A DNA stretch of 64,000 bases from Pseudooceanicola marinus (GTDB lineage Bacteria > Pseudomonadota > Alphaproteobacteria > Rhodobacterales > Rhodobacteraceae): assembly GCF_020177265.1 (NCBI RefSeq), contig NZ_JAIVMC010000004.1, positions 186,001 to 250,000 of the forward strand, read 5' to 3'. The notes beneath the pieces were generated by a model. It saw only the letters and a program-made list of their open reading frames with translations, had not been told where the DNA came from and ran no database searches. Positions 35,708 through 45,076 of this stretch are shown piece after piece. Numbering within the stretch: position 1 is the first letter of the stretch; the number at the start of each line of letters is the position of its first letter. Position numbers and translations under genes: made by a program.

Positions 35708-36730
35708 TCAGAGCTTCACCACCTGCTTGCCGGTGTTGCCGCCCTTGAGCATCGAGAAGAAGGCCTTGGGGGTGTTTTCCAGCCCCTCGGCCACGTCTTC
35801 GAGGTAGGAGACCTGGCCCGATTTCACCAGCGGCGTGACTTCGGCCAGGAAGTCGCCGAAGCGGTCGGTGTGGTCGGTCTGCAGCAGGCCCTGGATCGTC
35901 AGTCGCTTCACCAGCGCCATGCGCCAGACCTTCTGCAGCGGGATCGAGCCGGTCTCATCCGTTTCGCCCGAGTACCAGGCGATCATGCCGCAGACGATGA
36001 TCCGCCCGTGCAGGTTCATCAGCGGCAGCACACCACCCAGGACCGGGCCGCCGACGTTCTCGAAATAGACGTCGATGCCGTCTGGGGCGGCCTCGGCCAA
36101 GGCGCCGCGCATCGCCTTGGCGTCGCCATGGGCGCGGTGGTCTATGGCGGCATCAAACCCGAAGCGATCGGTCAGCAGGCCGACCTTTTCCGGCCCGCCA
36201 GCGATGCCCACGGTGTGCAGACCCTTCAGCTTCGCCAGCTGACCCACCATGGAGCCCACGGGGCCGGTGGCGGCGGCCACCGCCAGGGTCTCGCCCTTCT
36301 TTAGCTTGCCATAGGCCTCCAGCCCTGCCCAGGCGGTGAAGCCGGGCATGCCCAGCACGCCAAGCGCGGTGGAGGGCGGCAGCTCGGGGTCGAGCTTGCG
36401 GCAGGCCTTTGCGGGCGCCACGCCGTGGCTGGCCCAGCCGAAGAAGCCCAGCACCAGGTCGCCCGGCGCGAAGGCCTCGCTGCGGCTTTCCAGCACCTCG
36501 CCCACGGCGCCACCGCCCATGGTTTCATTCAGCTTCTGCGGTTCCGCGTAGCTGGCCACGTCATCCATGCGGCCGCGCATGTAGGGATCCAGCGACAGGT
36601 GGGTCACCTTCACCAGGATCTCGCCCTCGCCGGGGCTGGGCAGGGGGATCTCTTCCAGCCGGAAATCCTCCTCCACCGGGAAGCCATCGGGACGGCGCGC
36701 CTGGACGATCCGTTGCATCGTGTCGGTCAT
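35708..36730 (-). CDS. NADP-dependent oxidoreductase, MDR superfamily (leukotriene B4 dehydrogenase/YncB type)
   Basis: A 340-residue zinc-free medium-chain dehydrogenase that reduces activated double bonds. LSLDPYMRGRM is the family signature near residue 50; AAATGPVGSMVGQLAK is the Rossmann nucleotide loop; YFENVGGPVLGGVLP follows. The start at 36730 has GGAAAGGA upstream. A palindrome nearly identical to the fadJ operator lies 58-79 bases before the start, with a promoter between, so it is probably under the same control. Confidence 0.9.
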   Translation of the reverse strand: MTDTMQRIVQARRPDGFPVEEDFRLEEIPLPSPGEGEILVKVTHLSLDPYMRGRMDDVASYAEPQKLNETMGGGAVGEVLESRSEAFAPGDLVLGFFGWASHGVAPAKACRKLDPELPPSTALGVLGMPGFTAWAGLEAYGKLKKGETLAVAAATGPVGSMVGQLAKLKGLHTVGIAGGPEKVGLLTDRFGFDAAIDHRAHGDAKAMRGALAEAAPDGIDVYFENVGGPVLGGVLPLMNLHGRIIVCGMIAWYSGETDETGSIPLQKVWRMALVKRLTIQGLLQTDHTDRFGDFLAEVTPLVKSGQVSYLEDVAEGLENTPKAFFSMLKGGNTGKQVVKL

Positions 36731-36754
36731 CTTGAAATCCTTTCCTTTGCACAC

Positions 36755-36782
36755 AGGTTAAGGCATCCGGCGGTCGCGACAA
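36755..36782 (-). promoter_or_regulatory. Promoter of the NADP-dependent oxidoreductase gene
   Basis: On the minus strand TTGTCG (36782-36777), 16 bases, TAACCT (36760-36755). It lies just downstream of the operator, the same arrangement as at the fadJ-type gene. Confidence 0.5.
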
Positions 36783-36787
36783 CCCGC

Positions 36788-36809
36788 TTTGCGGAAATCG
36801 TTTCCGCAA
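36788..36809. promoter_or_regulatory. Second copy of the fatty-acid operator
   Basis: TTTGCGGAAA-TCG-TTTCCGCAA: nine of ten pairs match, and every base outside the spacer agrees with the site at 27281-27302. It separates the oxidoreductase gene from divergent smpB, so it could act on either. Confidence 0.65.
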
Positions 36810-36887
36810 CGCTGCGGCGTGGCCGGATCGGGGCGAAGAACCCCCGGATGGACAGTGCCCGCCCGGCTGGCGTAAAGAGGCCCGATC

Positions 36888-37361
36888 ATGGCGAAGAAAC
36901 CAGAAAACCCGAATTACAAGGTCATCGCGGAGAACCGCCGCGCCCGTTTCGATTATGCGATCGAGGACGATCTGGAGTGCGGGATCCAGCTGCAGGGCTC
37001 CGAGGTGAAAAGCCTGCGCACGGGCCAGTCCAACATCGCCGAAAGCTATGCGGCGGTGGAGGACGGCGAGCTGTGGCTGGTCAACTCCTACATCGCCCCC
37101 TATGAGCAGGCGATGTTCGGCCACGAGGATCGTCGCCGGCGCAAGTTGCTGGTTTCTAAGAAGGAACTGGCGAACCTGTGGAACTCGACGCAGCGCAAGG
37201 GGATGACCCTGGTGCCGCTGGTCCTCTACTTCAACCATCGCGGCATGGCGAAGGTGAAGATCGGCATCGCCAAGGGCAAGAAGAACCACGACAAGCGCGC
37301 GACCGAGGCCAAACGCGACTGGAACCGGCAGAAGCAGCGCCTGCTGAAGGAACAGCACTGA
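36888..37361 (+). CDS. smpB: SsrA-binding protein
   Basis: Partner of tmRNA in rescue of stalled ribosomes. The conserved blocks are [50 protein letters not shown] and the basic tail [21 protein letters not shown]. Length 157 is standard. Divergent from the oxidoreductase gene; 79 bases before the sulfurtransferase gene. Confidence 0.97.
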   Translation: MAKKPENPNYKVIAENRRARFDYAIEDDLECGIQLQGSEVKSLRTGQSNIAESYAAVEDGELWLVNSYIAPYEQAMFGHEDRRRRKLLVSKKELANLWNSTQRKGMTLVPLVLYFNHRGMAKVKIGIAKGKKNHDKRATEAKRDWNRQKQRLLKEQH

Positions 37362-37440
37362 CGCGCCGCCCCGGGCTTTCCCTTGCCTTGTGCGGGCAGG
37401 GGGGCTAGGGAATCGGCGGTTTTCATCGGAGAGGCGCATC

Positions 37441-38292
37441 ATGCAGGACGACCCGCGGATACTGGTTTCCACCGACTGGCTGGCCGATCACCTGAAGGAT
37501 CCCGACCTGCGGATCCTCGACGCCAGCCTGTTCCTGCCCGGCACCGATCGTGACGCGCGGGCCGAGTACGGGGCCGCGCATATCCCCGGCGCCCGCTTCT
37601 TCGACATCGACGAGATCAGCGATCAGCGTTCGGAATTGCCGCATATGGTGCCGACGGTGGAGAAGTTCATGTCGCGCATGCGGGCCATGGGCGTGGGCGA
37701 TGGCCACCAGGTGGTGGTCTATGACAGCCAGGGCCTGTTCTCCGCCGCGCGTGTCTGGTGGACCTTCCGCCTGATGGGCCAGTTCGACATTGCCGTGCTG
37801 GACGGCGGCCTGCCCAAGTGGGTCGCCGAGGGCCGCGAGGTCGAGGACATGGACCCGGTGATCCGCGATCGCCACATGACCGTGCGCCGCCAGAACCAGA
37901 TGGTGAAGGACGTGACCCAGGTCAGCGCCGCCGCCAAGCTGGGCGACTACGAGATCGTCGATGCCCGCGCTGCCGAACGGTTCCGCGGCGAAGTGGCCGA
38001 ACCGCGCGCCGGCCTGCGCTCGGGGCACATCCCCGGGGCGAAGAACGTGCCCTATACCGCCCTGCTGAACGACGATAAGACGATGAAGGACCCGGCGGGC
38101 ATCCGCGGTGTCTTCGAAGGCGCTGGCGTCGATCTGAAGAAGCCGGTCATCGCCTCCTGCGGATCGGGCGTGACGGCCTGCGTCCTGGCCCTGGCGCTGG
38201 AACGGATCGGCAAGACGGACCATGCAGTTTACGACGGCTCCTGGACCGAGTGGGGGGCCTTCCCCACCCTGCCCGTGGCCACCGGAGAGTGA
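37441..38292 (+). CDS. sseA: 3-mercaptopyruvate/thiosulfate sulfurtransferase
   Basis: A two-domain rhodanese of 283 residues. The N-terminal domain (about 1-140) is structural; the C-terminal domain holds the active-site loop CGSGVTAC, whose sequence is that of 3-mercaptopyruvate sulfurtransferases rather than CRxGxT rhodaneses. HIPGA motifs occur in both domains, and the terminal SWTEWG motif is present. It is followed seven bases later by the aminotransferase gene, which could supply 3-mercaptopyruvate from cysteine. Confidence 0.92.
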   Translation: MQDDPRILVSTDWLADHLKDPDLRILDASLFLPGTDRDARAEYGAAHIPGARFFDIDEISDQRSELPHMVPTVEKFMSRMRAMGVGDGHQVVVYDSQGLFSAARVWWTFRLMGQFDIAVLDGGLPKWVAEGREVEDMDPVIRDRHMTVRRQNQMVKDVTQVSAAAKLGDYEIVDARAAERFRGEVAEPRAGLRSGHIPGAKNVPYTALLNDDKTMKDPAGIRGVFEGAGVDLKKPVIASCGSGVTACVLALALERIGKTDHAVYDGSWTEWGAFPTLPVATGE

Positions 38293-38299
38293 GAGAGAA

Positions 38300-39484
38300 A
38301 TGTTCGAGAACCTCAAGGAACAACCCGCCGACAAGATCCTGGCCCTGATGGAAATGTATCGCGCCGACCCGCGCGAGCAGAAGGTCGACCTGGGCGTCGG
38401 TGTCTACAAGAACGCTGAGGGCGTGACCCCGGTGATGCGTGCGGTGAAGGCCGCGGAGAAGCGCATCTGGGAAGAGCAGACTTCGAAAAGCTACACCGGC
38501 CTGGCCGGTGAGCCGCTGTTCATCGAGGCGATCCGCAAGCTGGTGCTGGCCGATGCCGTTGCGCCCGAGCAGGTCGCCGGCGTGACCACCCCCGGCGGCA
38601 CCGGCGCCGTGCGCCAGGCCTTCGAGATGATCAAGATGGCCAACCCCGGCGCCCGCGTCTTCGTGTCGGATCCGACCTGGCCGAACCACCTGTCGATCCT
38701 GAAGTACCTCGGCATCGAGACCGTGCCCTACCGCTACTTCGACAGCACCACCGGTGGCATCAACTTCGATGGCATGATCGAGGATCTGCAGGCGGCGCGT
38801 CCGGGCGACGTGGTGCTGCTGCACGGCTGCTGCCACAACCCGACCGGCGCCAACCTGACGCTGGAGCAGTGGAAGAAGGTCGTCGAGACGCTGAACGCCA
38901 TCGAGGCGCTGCCGATGATCGACATCGCCTACCAGGGCTTCGGTGATGGTCTGGACGAGGATGCTGCCGCGACCCGTTACGTGGCCGCCAACGTGCCCGA
39001 GCTGCTGATCGCCGCGTCCTGCTCGAAGAACTTCGGCATCTACCGCGAACGCACCGGCCTGCTGATGGCCGTGTCCAAGGACGGGGGCAAGACAAAGGTC
39101 AACCAGGGCACCCTGGCCTACCTGAACCGCCAGAACTATTCCTTCCCGCCGGATCACGGCGCCCGCATCGTCGCCACCATCCTGCATGACGAAGAACTGA
39201 CGGCGATGTGGAAGGAAGAGCTGGAAGAAGTCCGCCTGGGCATGCTGGAGCTGCGCAAGCAGCTGGCGGCCGAACTGGCGCGGCTGACCAACTCCGACCG
39301 GTTCGCCTTCCTGGCCGAGCACCGCGGCATGTTCTCGCGCCTGGGCTGCTCGACCGAAGAGGTCGAGAAGATGCGCGACGAGAGCGGGATCTACATGGTC
39401 GGCGACAGCCGCATGAACATCGCCGGTCTGAATACCAAGACCGTGCCGATCCTGGCCAAGGCCATCGTCGACGCCGGCATCTGA
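38300..39484 (+). CDS. Aromatic/aspartate aminotransferase (class I)
   Basis: A 394-residue PLP enzyme of the TyrB/AspC fold. LGVGVYKNAEG, YTGLAGEPLFIEAI, HGCCHNPTGAN, the PLP Lys in SCSKNFGIYRERTG and the C-terminal GDSRMNIAGL (substrate Arg) are all present. The ATG at 38300 follows GAGAGAGA. It lies directly after the sulfurtransferase gene. AspC and TyrB specificities cannot be separated by eye. It is probably the cell's main aspartate or aromatic transaminase. Confidence 0.92.
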   Translation: MFENLKEQPADKILALMEMYRADPREQKVDLGVGVYKNAEGVTPVMRAVKAAEKRIWEEQTSKSYTGLAGEPLFIEAIRKLVLADAVAPEQVAGVTTPGGTGAVRQAFEMIKMANPGARVFVSDPTWPNHLSILKYLGIETVPYRYFDSTTGGINFDGMIEDLQAARPGDVVLLHGCCHNPTGANLTLEQWKKVVETLNAIEALPMIDIAYQGFGDGLDEDAAATRYVAANVPELLIAASCSKNFGIYRERTGLLMAVSKDGGKTKVNQGTLAYLNRQNYSFPPDHGARIVATILHDEELTAMWKEELEEVRLGMLELRKQLAAELARLTNSDRFAFLAEHRGMFSRLGCSTEEVEKMRDESGIYMVGDSRMNIAGLNTKTVPILAKAIVDAGI

Positions 39485-39597
39485 GCCGGCCGTCCGGGAA
39501 ATGGTGCGCGGGTTCGCAGGTGACTGTGGACCCGCTGCGTTGACCAGAACCCGCGTCTGGCCGACGATCTTCCGCAGACCAAGCGGAGGAGACGGCC

Positions 39598-40185
39598 ATG
39601 CGCAAACTTCAGGTTCAGGGGGTGCACCACATCACCCTCACCGGAGCCGACCGGCAGACCAGCATCGACTTCTGGGAAGGGGTGCTGGGCATGCCCTTCG
39701 TCTTCGATCAGCCCAACCTGGATGACCCGAACCAGGGGCATCTCTACTTCGACCCCGGCGACGGGCGGCTGATCACCATCTTCACCAACGAGGACCGCGG
39801 GCCGGTGCATGACCGGACGCCGATGGACCCCGGCTGCGTGCATCACCTGGCCTTCAATGTCTCGGCGGCGAGTTTCGCCCAGGCCGTGACGCGGCTTGAT
39901 GAGCGCGGGATCAAGCATTCGGGGGTGAAGGACCGCGGCTTCATGGATTCGATCTATTTCAAGGATCCGCTGGGTCTGCTGATCGAACTGGCCAGCTACA
40001 AGTTCTTCCCGCCCGAGGGATCGACCCATGCCGAGGTTCTGCTGGAGGCGCACCGCATCCGCGTGGCGCGTGGCGATTACAACATCGCCGAAGAGCACCT
40101 GGCCGATGCGATCGAGCTGATCGTGGAACGCCGCACCGGCACCCTGTCCGACAGCCGCGCGCCCGCCGATCCCTACCGGCGCTAG
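39598..40185 (+). CDS. VOC superfamily (glyoxalase/ring-cleavage dioxygenase-like) protein
   Basis: A 195-residue VOC protein. Metal ligands are likely the His of GVHHITLTG (first module), the His of GCVHHLAFNV and the Glu of LGLLIELASY. It resembles the PcpA/ring-cleavage-like branch. The last 50 residues are an added helical tail. GGAGGAG precedes the ATG. Substrate unknown. Its 3' end overlaps the convergent MtfA-type gene by four bases. Confidence 0.78.
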   Translation: MRKLQVQGVHHITLTGADRQTSIDFWEGVLGMPFVFDQPNLDDPNQGHLYFDPGDGRLITIFTNEDRGPVHDRTPMDPGCVHHLAFNVSAASFAQAVTRLDERGIKHSGVKDRGFMDSIYFKDPLGLLIELASYKFFPPEGSTHAEVLLEAHRIRVARGDYNIAEEHLADAIELIVERRTGTLSDSRAPADPYRR

Positions 40186-40997
40186 GGCTGTCGCCAGCTG
40201 GCCGGGTCCAGCGCGAAGAACCGCGCCAGCTGGCCATAGAGCTCCGGCGCGTGGTCGCGGACGCGGTGTGGGGTCTCGAAGAAGGCCTCGACCGCCACGG
40301 CAAAGAACTCCTGCGGGCCCTCGGCGCCGTAGGGGTCGAACAGCGTGTGGCGGTGGTTTTCCACCCGGTAGAGGTGCTGGGCGTAGGCTTCGTCGAAGAC
40401 ATGACGCCATTCGGCATGGCTCTGGCCCGGGGCCAGGTCCGGCATGCCGTCGGTGGCGCCCGACAGGTCGTCCAACTGATGCGCGAACTCGTGGAAAACC
40501 ACGTTGTGACCGTCGTGCGGGGCCTCCGCCCCCTGTTGCGCATCGGCCCAGGACAGGACCACCGGACCGCGCGCCCAGCTTTCGCCGCTGCGCACCGTCT
40601 CGCGTTCCGTCACCACGTAGCCGTCGTGGTCCTTCATCTTCGACCGGAAGGCGTCGGGGTAGACCAGCACGCTGCGCAGGGTCTCGTACCAGGCGCCGGA
40701 ATTGGCGATCAGCAGGCAGGCCTGGGCGGCGATGGACAGGCGCATGGCATCCGTCACCTCCAGCCCGTTGCAGCCGGTGAATTCCACCTGATCGAGGAAA
40801 TCGACCATCCGCGCCTCGAAGGCGGGGCGGACCTCGGCGGGCAGGGCGCGCGACAGGGGCACCTCCTCGGCGACGATGGCGCGCTGTGCCTCGGTCAGCC
40901 CGGCGTCGCGTCGGGTCTGCCGGGCTCGGCGACGCAGGGCCAGCACGCCCACAAGGGCCGCGACAAGGATCAGGACGACAAGCAGGAACTCGATCAT
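40182..40997 (-). CDS. mtfA: MtfA-type zinc peptidase (M90/DUF980)
   Basis: A 271-residue protein with an N-terminal membrane segment (about 4-22) and the zinc site HEFAHQLDDLSG, with a downstream Glu in PQEFFAVAVEAFFE. E. coli MtfA binds the Mlc repressor; here the anchor and context differ, so the target is unknown. The gene starts 207 bases from dapA on the same strand, in a gap containing repeat copy h and the dapA terminator. Confidence 0.88.
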   Translation of the reverse strand: MIEFLLVVLILVAALVGVLALRRRARQTRRDAGLTEAQRAIVAEEVPLSRALPAEVRPAFEARMVDFLDQVEFTGCNGLEVTDAMRLSIAAQACLLIANSGAWYETLRSVLVYPDAFRSKMKDHDGYVVTERETVRSGESWARGPVVLSWADAQQGAEAPHDGHNVVFHEFAHQLDDLSGATDGMPDLAPGQSHAEWRHVFDEAYAQHLYRVENHRHTLFDPYGAEGPQEFFAVAVEAFFETPHRVRDHAPELYGQLARFFALDPASWRQP

Positions 40998-41081
40998 GGG
41001 GTCCTCGGAAATTGTCTCTCCTACCTAGTCACCCAGCGGGCGAAAGACAAAGATCCACGCAGGGCTGCGCGGCACGCCCCT

Positions 41082-41105
41082 CCCATCCGATAGCCAAAAA
41101 TACTC
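41082..41105 (-). repeat. GAGTATTT repeat, copy h
   Basis: On the minus strand GAGTATTTTTGGCTATCGGATG, matching copy g (GAGTATTTTGGGCAATCGGATA). On its 5' side lies GACCC-GTCC-GGGTC, a short hairpin in the position where other copies have theirs. Confidence 0.65.
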
Positions 41106-41156
41106 AAACACCACGGACCCGTCCGGGTCGGCTCGCGCAGACGGGGGCCGAAACGC

Positions 41157-41181
41157 AAAAGGCCGCCCCTAAGGACGGCCT
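41157..41181 (-). terminator. Rho-independent terminator after dapA
   Basis: On the minus strand AGGCCG-TCCTTAGGGG-CGGCCT followed by TTTGCG, 24 bases after the dapA stop. Confidence 0.75.
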
Positions 41182-41204
41182 CTGGATCAAGTCGCGTGCC
41201 GCGC

Positions 41205-42092
41205 TCAGGCGGCGGCGGTCTCGTAGAGACCGGCGTGCTGCATGGCGGCGCGGATCTTTTCCTTCACCGGCTCCGAGGGCTCCAGCAGGGGCAGGCGCAC
41301 CTCCGGGGAACACAGGCCCAGCTCGGACATGGCGAACTTGGCGCCCGAGACGCCCGGCTCGATGAAGATCGCCTCATGCAGGGGCAGCAGCAGGTCCTGG
41401 TATTCCAGAGCCTTGGCGTAGTCGCCCGCGAGCGTTGCCGCCTGCATTTCCGCGCAGAGCTTCGGCGCCACGTTGGCGGTGACCGAGATGCAGCCGACGC
41501 CGCCCATGGCGTTGAAACCGACGGCGGTCGCATCCTCGCCCGACAGCTGGCAGAAGTCGGCCCCGCAAAGCATGCGGGTGAAGGCCACACGCTCCAGCTT
41601 GCCGGTGGCATCCTTGACGCCGACGATGCGCTCCAGCTTGGCCAGCTCGGCCATGGTCGTGGGCAGCATGTCGATCACCGACCGGCCGGGAATGTTGTAG
41701 ATAACGATCGGCAGATCGGCGGCGTCGTGCATCGCGGTGTAATGCGCGATCAGGCCCGCCTGGGTCGGCTTGTTGTAATAGGGCGTCACCACCAGGGCGG
41801 CATCAGCGCCCACTTCGGCCGCGTGGGAGATCAGGCGCACGCCTTCCTTGGTGTTGTTGGCGCCCGCGCCGGCGATCACCGGAATGCGGCCGGCGGCGTA
41901 TTTCACCACCTCTTCCACCACGATCTCATGCTCGCGCAGCGACAGGGTGGGCGATTCGCCGGTGGTGCCGACCGGCACGATCCCGTTCGAGCCCTGGGCC
42001 ACATGCCAGTCCACGAGTTTCTTGAGCGTCACCAGATCCAGCTCGCCGTCCTTGAACGGCGTGACCAGGGCGGGAATCGACCCTTTGAACAT
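41205..42092 (-). CDS. dapA: 4-hydroxy-tetrahydrodipicolinate synthase
   Basis: First committed step to lysine and diaminopimelate: condensation of pyruvate with aspartate semialdehyde. [22 protein letters not shown] (catalytic Tyr) and VGVKDATG (Schiff-base Lys) are intact, and the length of 295 is normal. AAGGAG precedes the ATG. Divergent from the lytic transglycosylase gene, a pairing common in Rhodobacteraceae and tied to peptidoglycan supply and turnover. Confidence 0.97.
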   Translation of the reverse strand: MFKGSIPALVTPFKDGELDLVTLKKLVDWHVAQGSNGIVPVGTTGESPTLSLREHEIVVEEVVKYAAGRIPVIAGAGANNTKEGVRLISHAAEVGADAALVVTPYYNKPTQAGLIAHYTAMHDAADLPIVIYNIPGRSVIDMLPTTMAELAKLERIVGVKDATGKLERVAFTRMLCGADFCQLSGEDATAVGFNAMGGVGCISVTANVAPKLCAEMQAATLAGDYAKALEYQDLLLPLHEAIFIEPGVSGAKFAMSELGLCSPEVRLPLLEPSEPVKEKIRAAMQHAGLYETAAA

Positions 42093-42235
42093 GACACGCT
42101 CCTTCTAAAAGTGGCGGGTGGCGGAAAACCGCGCGGACCCGGTGGGTGAAACCGCTCTGCCGGATATGTGAGTTGAGAGACAGAGACGGCGCATTATCGT
42201 CGTGGTCGCATACCTTCGGAACGGGGCCAAAACAA

Positions 42236-44245
42236 GTGAGAGTGAGACGATTTCCGGCGGTTTTCGCCCTTTGCACGGCGCTTATGGCGCCTCTCGGCGG
42301 GGCTGCGGCAACCCAGGCCACCGGCGACGGCGAACCCTCGCGCATGATGCCGCGTCCCTTGGCCTGGGCGTTCCGGGCCATCGCCCGGGGCGACTGGGAC
42401 CGCGCGGCGGAGGTGGCGAAACGCGACGGGCCGGTGGCCCAGGAAATCGTGGAGTGGGCCCGCCTGCGGGCCGGCGAAGGCACCCCGGCCGACGTGCTGG
42501 TCTTCCTCGCGGCCCATCCCGACTGGCCCGGGCTGGACCTGATGCGACGGCAGAGCGAACCGGCCTTCGCCGGGGCCTCCGCCGCGCAGGTGCGTGCCTT
42601 CTTCGATGGCCACCCGCCGCAGACGCCGGAAGGCGCCGTGATCTACGCCCGCGCCCTGGCCGCCGGGGGCGACAGCGCGGGCGCGGAGGCGCAGGTGCTG
42701 CGCGCCTGGCGCGAGATGCCCATGCCCGCCTCGCTGGAGGAAACCTACCTCGCCGAGTTCGGTTCGGTTCTGGCCCCGCACCATGCGGAGCGCGCCGAGG
42801 CGATGTTCTGGGCCGGCGCCCCGGACGATCAGAAACGCATGGCCGCCCATCTGTCCGGAGCCGAGGCCGCCCTGTCGGAGGCCCGCCGCCTGGCCCGGTC
42901 GGGCGCGCCGGAGGCCGCCGAGGCCATCGCGGATCTGCCCCGCGCTGCCCGCGACGATCCGGCGCTGGCCTACGCGCGCTTTCGCGGGGAGCTGGCCGCG
43001 GGGCGCGATGACGCCGCCCGCGAGATCCTGCTGGCGCAGAGCGAGGTGCCCGGCGGGCTGGGCCGGCCGGAGCTTTGGGGCCCCGAACGCCGCCTCTGGG
43101 CGCGGCTGACGCTCTTCGACGATGACAAGCCCCAGGAGGCCTATGTGCTGGCGGCCCACCACCAACTGTCTGGCGGCGGCACCTTTGCCGACCTGGAATG
43201 GCTGTCGGGCTATATCGCGCTGAGGTGGCTGGAGGATCCGGCGACCGCGCTGGAACATTTCAGTGCGCTGGAAAAGGGCGTCGACGGCGCCATCTCGCGC
43301 GGGCGGGCCTGGTACTGGATCGGCCGCGCGCAAGAGGCCCTGGGTGACAGCGCCAAGGCGCAGGTGGCCTATGAGGCCGGCGCGCAGCTGCAGACGACCT
43401 ACTATGGCCTGCTGTCCGCCGAGAAGGCGGGCGTGCCCTTCGACGCCAGCCTGGCCGGCACCCAGGCGCCGCCCGAGTGGCGTGGCAGTGCCGTCGAAAC
43501 GGCAGAGCTGCGCCAGGCGGCCATGCTGCTGACCGCCTCGGGCCAGCCGGCGACGGGGGAGTATTTCCTGATGCACTGGGCCGAAAGCCTCGGCCCCGAC
43601 GACCTGGGACGTCTGTCGGCCCTGCTGGAGGCGCGCGGCGAGGCACACCTGGCTGTCCGCCTCGGCAAGCTGGCGGCTCAGGAAAACGTCATCCTGCCGC
43701 GCGCCTACTATCCGCTGCACCCGCTGGCCGAGATGCCCCTGCCGATCGCCCCGGAAATGTCCCTGTCCATCGCCCGGCGCGAAAGCGAGTTCGACCCCAC
43801 CGTCCGCTCTCCGGTCGGCGCGGCGGGGCTGATGCAGCTGATGCCGGGCACTGCGACCCATGTCGCCAACGGGCTGGAGATCGCCCATGATCCCGCCTGG
43901 CTGACCGGGGACTGGCGCCATAACGCCACCCTGGGCGGCGCCTACCTGGCCGAGCTGAGCGAGGAGTTCTGGGGCAATGTCGTGCTGATGTCGATCGGCT
44001 ACAACGCCGGGCCGCACCGTTCCCGCGCCTGGATCGAGGATTACGGCGACCCGCGCAATCCCGACATCGACATCGTCGACTGGATCGAGACGATCCCCTA
44101 CCGCGAGACCCGCAATTACGTGCAGCGAGTGGCCGAAAGCCTTCCGGTCTACCGGGCCCGGCTGGGGCGCGATCCGCTGCCCATCCCCTTCACGGCCGAG
44201 CTTCAGGGATCAACCCTGATGCCGCTCGCGCCACAGGGTGAATAG
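42236..44245 (+). CDS. Soluble lytic murein transglycosylase
   Basis: A periplasmic enzyme cleaving peptidoglycan with formation of anhydro-muropeptides. A signal peptide (VRRFPAVFALCTALMAPLGG) precedes a long superhelical domain of about 450 residues like Slt70, then a C-terminal SLT domain with catalytic Glu in SIARRESEFDPT and GAAGLMQLMPGTA, and SIGYNAGPHR. GTG codons at 42236 and 42242 are candidate starts; the frame remains open upstream. The 3' end runs 36 bases into the convergent EamA gene. Confidence 0.9.
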   Translation: MRVRRFPAVFALCTALMAPLGGAAATQATGDGEPSRMMPRPLAWAFRAIARGDWDRAAEVAKRDGPVAQEIVEWARLRAGEGTPADVLVFLAAHPDWPGLDLMRRQSEPAFAGASAAQVRAFFDGHPPQTPEGAVIYARALAAGGDSAGAEAQVLRAWREMPMPASLEETYLAEFGSVLAPHHAERAEAMFWAGAPDDQKRMAAHLSGAEAALSEARRLARSGAPEAAEAIADLPRAARDDPALAYARFRGELAAGRDDAAREILLAQSEVPGGLGRPELWGPERRLWARLTLFDDDKPQEAYVLAAHHQLSGGGTFADLEWLSGYIALRWLEDPATALEHFSALEKGVDGAISRGRAWYWIGRAQEALGDSAKAQVAYEAGAQLQTTYYGLLSAEKAGVPFDASLAGTQAPPEWRGSAVETAELRQAAMLLTASGQPATGEYFLMHWAESLGPDDLGRLSALLEARGEAHLAVRLGKLAAQENVILPRAYYPLHPLAEMPLPIAPEMSLSIARRESEFDPTVRSPVGAAGLMQLMPGTATHVANGLEIAHDPAWLTGDWRHNATLGGAYLAELSEEFWGNVVLMSIGYNAGPHRSRAWIEDYGDPRNPDIDIVDWIETIPYRETRNYVQRVAESLPVYRARLGRDPLPIPFTAELQGSTLMPLAPQGE

Positions 44246-45076
44246 GCCGGCGGCGATGACGATGGCGGCGCCGAGCGCGACGTTGGGCCGGATCGTCTCG
44301 CCGAAGATCGGAATGGCGATCAGCGCGCCGAACCCCAGCTGGAAATAGGCGAAGGGCTGCACCGCGCTGGCCTCGGCCAGTTCGTAGACGCGGATCAGCA
44401 GGTAGTGGCCCGAGGCGCCGGTGATGCAGAGCAGGGCCATCCAGCCCCAGTCCGGCGCCGTCATCGGTTCCCACCACCAGGCGCCCAGCAGGGTCATCAC
44501 GATGCAGCCGACGGCGCCGGTCCAGAAGAACGACGTGGCCGAGCTGTCGCGCCGGGCCACGTAGCGGTTCAGCAGGCTGTAGGTGGCGAACATGCCGGCG
44601 GCGATCAGCGGCAGGATGGCGGCGGGGGCGAAGACGGCCATGCCAGGCTGCAGGATCACCATGACCCCGGCGAAGCCCACGGCGATGGCCGACCAGCGCC
44701 GCCAGCCCACCTTTTCCCCCAGCACAGGCCCCGACAGGGCGGCGATCAGCAGCGGGTAGGAAATGAACACGGCCTGGGTCTCGATCAGCCCGAGGTGGGT
44801 GAAGGCGACGACCATCACGCAGACCTCCAGCGCCAGCAGGACACCGCGGATGATCTGCAGCACCGGCTGCGTGGTGGCGGCGGCGGCGCGCACGCCGCCG
44901 GCCTTGCGCGTGGCCAGCAGGATGACGAAGGCGGCAAAGAACCAGTAGCGGATCATCACCACCATCCAGGTGTTGTAGGTTCCCGCCAGATGCCGCGACA
45001 GCGCATCCTGGGCGGCGAAGATGAAGGTCGTCAGGATCATCAGCCAGATGCCGCGCCGGGTGTTCTGGTCGCTCAT
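44210..45076 (-). CDS. EamA/DMT family transporter
   Basis: A 288-residue inner-membrane protein with ten hydrophobic segments in two EamA repeats. FIFAAQDALSRHLAGTYNTW at the start and LIAIPIFGETIRPNV near the end are typical of the RhaT/YdcZ-like group in Rhodobacteraceae. Its ATG overlaps the stop of the MnmD-type gene by four bases, so both are on one transcript. Substrate unknown. Confidence 0.85.
   Translation of the reverse strand: MSDQNTRRGIWLMILTTFIFAAQDALSRHLAGTYNTWMVVMIRYWFFAAFVILLATRKAGGVRAAAATTQPVLQIIRGVLLALEVCVMVVAFTHLGLIETQAVFISYPLLIAALSGPVLGEKVGWRRWSAIAVGFAGVMVILQPGMAVFAPAAILPLIAAGMFATYSLLNRYVARRDSSATSFFWTGAVGCIVMTLLGAWWWEPMTAPDWGWMALLCITGASGHYLLIRVYELAEASAVQPFAYFQLGFGALIAIPIFGETIRPNVALGAAIVIAAGLFTLWRERHQG

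Noticed and set aside
42121-42134. GCGG-AAAA-CCGC near dapA as another copy of the fatty-acid operator
   Set aside because: Spacing and arm sequence differ from GCGGAA-N5-TTCCGC; it is a short hairpin only.
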